From Bacteroidaceae bacterium (GTDB lineage: Bacteria > Bacteroidota > Bacteroidia > Bacteroidales > Bacteroidaceae): a stretch of DNA of 9,661 bases. Location of the stretch: positions 5,359-15,019 of the forward strand of contig JABUUG010000133.1 of the NCBI GenBank assembly GCA_021443285.1, written 5' to 3'. The notes below the pieces were generated by a model. The model did not search any database. It was not told where the DNA came from and saw only the letters and a program-made list of their open reading frames with translations. Made by a program: the position numbers and the translations under genes. This document shows positions 6,537 to 9,661 of this stretch, one piece after another; position 1 is the first letter of the stretch, and every line of letters begins with the position of its first letter.

Positions 6537-7808
6537 ATGATTTACTCCAAACCAAAGACAATCCTGCTATTGCTGCTGGCATCGGTTTCGGTGCTGGCAG
6601 TAATGGCTTTAGGGGTTTACAGCACAGACTGTATCTTGAACAAGAAGAAAGAGAGCCTCAAACCACACATCCCGACAGACATCGGACTCGCCTGCACACT
6701 CGACAGCATCATAAACAACCAGACCGCCCTCGACCCAGAGAAAATGGGCATCGCCATATACGACCTGACCGCCGACACCCTACTCTACTCCCTCAACAAC
6801 GACACACCATACGTCCCGGCATCTACCGTAAAGATTCTGACGGCAATGATGGCGTTCCACAACTGGAATACAGACCACAAGTTCAGGAGCAAGCTGCTCA
6901 TCGACAGCACACGCTTCATCGGCGACCACCTGAACGGGAATCTCATACTCGACCTGGCGGCAGACCCGGCATTCCCCGAAGCAGAACTCTTTGCCGACTC
7001 CATAAAGCGTCTCGGCATCAACAGCATACAGGGAAAACTGAAATACCGCCTCGCCGTAACAGACACGCTCACAGCCGACATCACCACCCTGCCACGCGAC
7101 TTCCCCTACTACCGCAGACCGCTGCTCTTTCGCGGAGAGAAACATGTTAAAGAGGCATTCCACAACGCCTTCCGCAAAGCGGGGATAAGCATCGAGGGCG
7201 ACACCATAGACGACAACCCGACCACCACCCTGATAGCATACCAGTCGCCACTGCGCAGCATCATCGCCCATATGCTGACCTTCAGCAGCAACAGGCTGGC
7301 GGAGGCTATACAGTATAACCTCGCACGCGAACTGGCGCAGAAGCACGGCAGCCACATAAACAAGCACAATGTGAACGCCTGGTACATAGACAGCATACTG
7401 AAATACAACGGCAAGGACAAGGAGACTGTCATAATCTACGACGGCAGCGGACTGTCGCCCAGCAACCAGCTGACACCCCACTTCCTCACATGGCTTCTGC
7501 GCGAGGCATGGAAGGACAAGACACTGCGCGACAACCTCATCCATGAGTCGCTCGCCACGCCCAACCATCCCGGCCGCCGCGGTTCCGTCAGACGCCGTAT
7601 GCACGACCCACGCTTCACCGGCAAGGTGTTCTGCAAGACAGGCACCATGCCCTCGCACGGCATAACCACCCTCTGCGGCTACATCCACTCCGACAGCGGC
7701 CACTGGTATGCCTTCACCATCCTCAACAACGACTCTCCACAACAGGACTCACGCGACCTTCAGGACGCCATCTGCCTGAGAGTCATAGACCGTCCACGAA
7801 TGAAATAG
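6537..7808 (+). CDS. dacB: PBP4-type D-Ala-D-Ala carboxypeptidase/endopeptidase (peptidase S13)
   Basis: The frame is open from a TTG at 6528, but the ATG at 6537 is preferred because it starts directly at the signal segment (MIYSKPKT then a hydrophobic stretch, residues 8-26). This gives 423 residues. The three active-site motifs of serine penicillin-binding proteins are present in order: SxxK as STVK with Ser96 and Lys99, SxN as SSN at 250-252, and KTG at 367-369. YDGSGLSPSN is a typical family S13 loop. Such enzymes trim or cleave peptidoglycan stem peptides in the periplasm. The gap from SxxK to SxN is 154 residues, against 244 in Escherichia coli PBP4 (Ser62, Ser306), so the inserted domains are strongly reduced. 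The SxN-to-KTG spacing is near normal (117 against 111). It is flanked on both sides by hairpin elements, so co-transcription with the glycosidases is uncertain. The gene symbol rests on family membership, not proven orthology. Confidence 0.9.
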   Translation: MIYSKPKTILLLLLASVSVLAVMALGVYSTDCILNKKKESLKPHIPTDIGLACTLDSIINNQTALDPEKMGIAIYDLTADTLLYSLNNDTPYVPASTVKILTAMMAFHNWNTDHKFRSKLLIDSTRFIGDHLNGNLILDLAADPAFPEAELFADSIKRLGINSIQGKLKYRLAVTDTLTADITTLPRDFPYYRRPLLFRGEKHVKEAFHNAFRKAGISIEGDTIDDNPTTTLIAYQSPLRSIIAHMLTFSSNRLAEAIQYNLARELAQKHGSHINKHNVNAWYIDSILKYNGKDKETVIIYDGSGLSPSNQLTPHFLTWLLREAWKDKTLRDNLIHESLATPNHPGRRGSVRRRMHDPRFTGKVFCKTGTMPSHGITTLCGYIHSDSGHWYAFTILNNDSPQQDSRDLQDAICLRVIDRPRMK

Positions 7809-7825
7809 GATGGAGTTTATAAATG

Positions 7826-7960
7826 GGAGTTAAAGGAGTTAAAGGAGTTAAAGGAGTTAAAGGAGTTAAAGGAGCTAAAGGAGTTAAAGGAGTTAAGGGA
7901 GTTAAGGGAGTTAAAGGAGTTAAGGGAGTTAAAGGAGTTAAGGAAGTTAAAGGAGTTAAA
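7826..7960 (+). repeat. Tandem array, 15 units of GGAGTTAAA
   Basis: Fifteen contiguous nine-base units, with no insertions or deletions, form the left arm of element copy 2. Units 8, 9, 11 and 13 end in G instead of A, unit 6 is GGAGCTAAA and unit 14 is GAAGTTAAA; the remaining nine are identical. Near-identical units in exact register suggest recent expansion, for instance by replication slippage. Confidence 0.95.
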
Positions 7961-8015
7961 GACATATGTCTTGTCTCCAGAGAACAATATGTATTAAAAC
8001 TTGTAGAGTGATGTC

Positions 8016-8060
8016 TTTAACTTCCTTAACTCCTTTAACTTCCTTAACTCCTTTAACTCC
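8016..8060 (-). repeat. Inverted array, 5 units complementary to the left array
   Basis: Five contiguous nine-base units form the right arm of element copy 2: TTTAACTTC, CTTAACTCC, TTTAACTTC, CTTAACTCC, TTTAACTCC. The first four make an 18-base higher-order repeat occurring twice. Its complement is present once in the left arm at 7934-7951 (units 13 and 14), so the two arms share variant order and not only the basic unit. A sixth unit, CTTAACTCC at 8074-8082, is separated by 13 bases and forms part of the right terminal repeat. Confidence 0.93.
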
Positions 8061-8115
8061 CCAAAACATCTCCCTTAACTCCCATTTATATAGCCTACGC
8101 TAACACCAAATAATT

Positions 8116-9639
8116 ATGAAAAAAACTATTCTTTCTTTTATCGCAATTACGTTGCTGATACTGACCGCCTGTAGCAATGACGAGGGCGACAATCCGCAAC
8201 CGCAGCCTCAGCCACTGAGAACGCCACTGGAGCAGTATGTGCCGGCAAGCACATCAATGCTGATAAAACTGAACCATGCCGAGCTGATGCGTATGTCGCC
8301 CAGCTTGCAGAGTGTGGGCATAGATGCTGTGTTAGGCCGTCTGCTTGGCGATGGCAGCAAGGTGGCACAAGACATGGCGAAGGTTTTCCACGCCCCGAAG
8401 AACTTCGGCTTAAACCCGGCGGCTGATATGCTTATCGGACAGACCGGAGAGGGGCAGATCTACGTGCTTGCCCTGCAAGACAGCTCCTCCGATGGGGAGT
8501 TTGTAAAGGAGCAGACCGGACAGCGTGCGGGAGTGGCAGACGAGGTCGGCGTGAGGGTGATAGCATGGCAGAACGACAACGAGAGCTATGCGAAAAGCGG
8601 CGAGTTCGCGAAGTCCATCACCGAGCGCAAGAACGTGATAGACTACACACAGCACAAGCTGCTCGGCAACTGCATCAATGAAGACAACACTCCAATGGCA
8701 TTGTGGGGACTGGCAGCAGCCGTTATGCAGACGGGACAGGCTGCCACAGGGGAGACGACCCCAACCCCCGACGGTTCGGAAATCTACGCATGGTTTGATG
8801 TGCGGAACGACGGTTCCGTATCGCTCGACTGCCGCTTCGACATGAAGGGTGTGGCTGGCGAATACGCGAACCAGCTATACACAGACCCAGACCCTTATGT
8901 GATGAAGCATCTCAGCAGCGAATGCTTTATGGCGGCAAACATCAACATCGGAAAGACGGGCGACCTGCTGCGAGGGATACTGCCACCCGACCAGCAGAAG
9001 AGCCTACAGGACAGTATCGCCCGCATACTGCCCGGTATAACCATCGACGACTTCAACGCCATCGGCCCCCGCATAGCTCTCGGAATGTCTGAAAGCGAGC
9101 GGGCAACGGCCGCCCCGGAACTGTCGGCATGTATAGGACTCACCGACATGAAATTCATCGAAGCCCTGAAGAAGCTCCCGACGACTGACCCGCAAATGAT
9201 AGCATTCACAATGGTGCCCGTCATTGGAAAAGAGAACACATGGACGATGCCGCTGATGTCGTTCGGCATGGGATACCCATTCCACATAAAATGGACGGGA
9301 GACTACCTGACCATACTGCCGCAGTCGCTGCCCGACGGCTATGACGCCGACATCACAAAGAACGCCACTGTGTATGACGTGATAAAGAATGGCGGCATAT
9401 ACGTGGATATACAGCAGCTGATCGCGTCGGAAAAGACGGAAAACATGCTGAAACTCCTGGCACCTGACTTTGACTGGGGAAAGCAGAAAAACGCATTCAG
9501 CAGCCTCAACAAACTATGGTTGAAGATGAAAAGCAAGGACGAAGCAGAACTCCACATAGAAACCATGGATAAGGCAGCTAACGGCCTGGACGCATCCTTC
9601 AAAGCATTCCTGAACATAGCCGCAAGTTTTTTAATGTAA
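8116..9639 (+). CDS. Probable surface lipoprotein, DUF4836-like
   Basis: This 507-residue protein begins with a lipoprotein signal peptide whose lipobox is LTAC, with the acylated cysteine at position 19. The next residues, SNDEGD, resemble the acidic lipoprotein export signal that directs Bacteroidota lipoproteins to the cell surface, so surface exposure is likely (inference). A short Pro-Gln linker (residues 27-33) leads into the body. The opening YVPASTSMLIKLNHAELMRM, the FGLNPAADMLIG segment with a following GQIYVLALQD strand, and the overall length recall DUF4836, a family of large Bacteroidota lipoproteins without known activity; I place it there with moderate certainty. No catalytic motif is visible. 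The start ATG 8116 is well placed for the signal peptide. The gene follows element copy 2 by 25 bases and is followed after six bases by another start codon, so it probably leads or belongs to an operon continuing to the right. Confidence 0.85.
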   Translation: MKKTILSFIAITLLILTACSNDEGDNPQPQPQPLRTPLEQYVPASTSMLIKLNHAELMRMSPSLQSVGIDAVLGRLLGDGSKVAQDMAKVFHAPKNFGLNPAADMLIGQTGEGQIYVLALQDSSSDGEFVKEQTGQRAGVADEVGVRVIAWQNDNESYAKSGEFAKSITERKNVIDYTQHKLLGNCINEDNTPMALWGLAAAVMQTGQAATGETTPTPDGSEIYAWFDVRNDGSVSLDCRFDMKGVAGEYANQLYTDPDPYVMKHLSSECFMAANINIGKTGDLLRGILPPDQQKSLQDSIARILPGITIDDFNAIGPRIALGMSESERATAAPELSACIGLTDMKFIEALKKLPTTDPQMIAFTMVPVIGKENTWTMPLMSFGMGYPFHIKWTGDYLTILPQSLPDGYDADITKNATVYDVIKNGGIYVDIQQLIASEKTENMLKLLAPDFDWGKQKNAFSSLNKLWLKMKSKDEAELHIETMDKAANGLDASFKAFLNIAASFLM

Positions 9640-9645
9640 CAGATT

Positions 9646-9661
9646 ATGGAAAAGAGATTTT
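9646..9661 (+). CDS. Start of a following gene (MEKRF..., cut by window edge)
   Basis: An ATG six bases after the lipoprotein stop opens a frame reading Met-Glu-Lys-Arg-Phe before the window ends. The tight spacing suggests an operon partner. Five codons are too few to identify it or to be certain that it is coding. Confidence 0.45.

Larger units (their letters stand above)
7806..8090. repeat. Intergenic repeat-hairpin element, copy 2 (9-base period)
   Basis: This element fills nearly all of the 307-base gap between the PBP4 and lipoprotein genes. Its first bases, TAGG, include the PBP4 stop codon (7806-7808). Perfect 16-base terminal inverted repeats lie at 7818-7833 (TATAAATGGGAGTTAA) and 8075-8090. 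Inside, 7924-7959 and 8026-8061 are perfect reverse complements over 36 bases, followed inward by GACAT (7961-7965) and ATGTC (8011-8015). The left arm holds 15 nine-base units and the right arm five plus one detached unit, so the arms are unequal and roughly 80 left-arm bases must bulge out. The spacer 7961-8015 carries the palindrome GACATATGTC (7961-7970) and ATATGTATT (7987-7995). The remaining 25 bases before the next start show no recognisable promoter. The frames that stay open through it on both strands result from the period being a multiple of three. Confidence 0.9.

Noticed and set aside
7823..8011. Open frame encoding a Gly-Val-Lys repeat peptide, and the opposite-strand Leu-Thr-Pro repeat frame (7783-7965)
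   Set aside because: Both arise because the nine-base repeat is a multiple of three. Copy 1 of the same element has an 11-base period that breaks every frame, so coding is not what is conserved.
7826..8060. CRISPR array
   Set aside because: The units are nine bases and contiguous with no spacers, and the right side is their inverse complement.
6365..8090. Integron-type attC sites between co-directional genes
   Set aside because: The hairpins sit after stop codons as attC sites do, but the GTTAAAG/CTTTAAC cores do not match GTTRRRY/RYYYAAC. The arms are tandem arrays, the genes are long glycosidase and cell-wall genes, and no integrase is present.
7818..8090. Invertible promoter flanked by inverted repeats, as used for Bacteroides surface genes
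   Set aside because: The 16-base ends and the spacing would fit, but I find no TAnnTTTG element on either strand inside. The interior is itself palindromic, so inversion would change little. I leave it only as a test for long reads.

Overview
The window looks like a chromosomal segment of a Bacteroidota bacterium, most likely Prevotellaceae or a close relative (inference). The supporting signs are paired copies of the Bacteroidota -7 promoter element TAnnTTTG, start codons without clear Shine-Dalgarno sequences, secreted GH43 and GH31 enzymes, a lipoprotein with an acidic stretch after its cysteine, and moderately GC-rich genes separated by AT-rich, repeat-filled gaps. No rRNA, tRNA, transposase, integrase or CRISPR array is visible.

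Left part (minus strand): the first 710 bases hold the N-terminal 236 residues of a secreted GH43 glycosidase that runs off the left edge. Upstream of it, in the same direction, is a cytoplasmic class I SAM-dependent methyltransferase (826-1560). A divergent promoter region (1561-1729) separates these genes from a plus-strand series.

Middle (plus strand): a small secreted beta-sandwich protein (1730-2440) overlaps by ATGA a secreted GH43 enzyme with a C-terminal ricin-like trefoil (2437-3906). A secreted GH31 alpha-xylosidase/alpha-glucosidase-like enzyme follows (4001-6361). Together with the left-hand GH43 they look like a plant-polysaccharide side-chain removal cluster, probably for arabinose- and xylose-containing hemicellulose. 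No SusC/SusD pair or regulator lies inside the window.

Right part (plus strand): a compact PBP4-type D-Ala-D-Ala carboxypeptidase/endopeptidase (6537-7808), a probably surface-exposed DUF4836-like lipoprotein (8116-9639), and the first codons of another reading frame six bases further on.

The most unusual content lies between the genes. The gaps before the PBP4 gene and before the lipoprotein gene are each almost filled by one element of the same design: a conserved head starting at or just after the stop codon (TAGG, then TATAAATGGGAGT), a tandem array of GGAGTTAAA, a spacer with GACATATG and ATATGTATT, and an inverted array of TTTAACTCC. The first copy has an 11-base period and a 25-bp perfect stem. 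The second has a 9-base period, 15 left-arm units, a 36-bp perfect inner stem and 16-bp perfect terminal inverted repeats. A different 16-base repeat starts at the stop codon of the GH43-trefoil gene, and a weakly similar pair abuts the methyltransferase stop codon. This looks like an intergenic repeat-hairpin family whose role (RNA 3'-end or stability element, non-autonomous mobile element, or variable spacer) is open.
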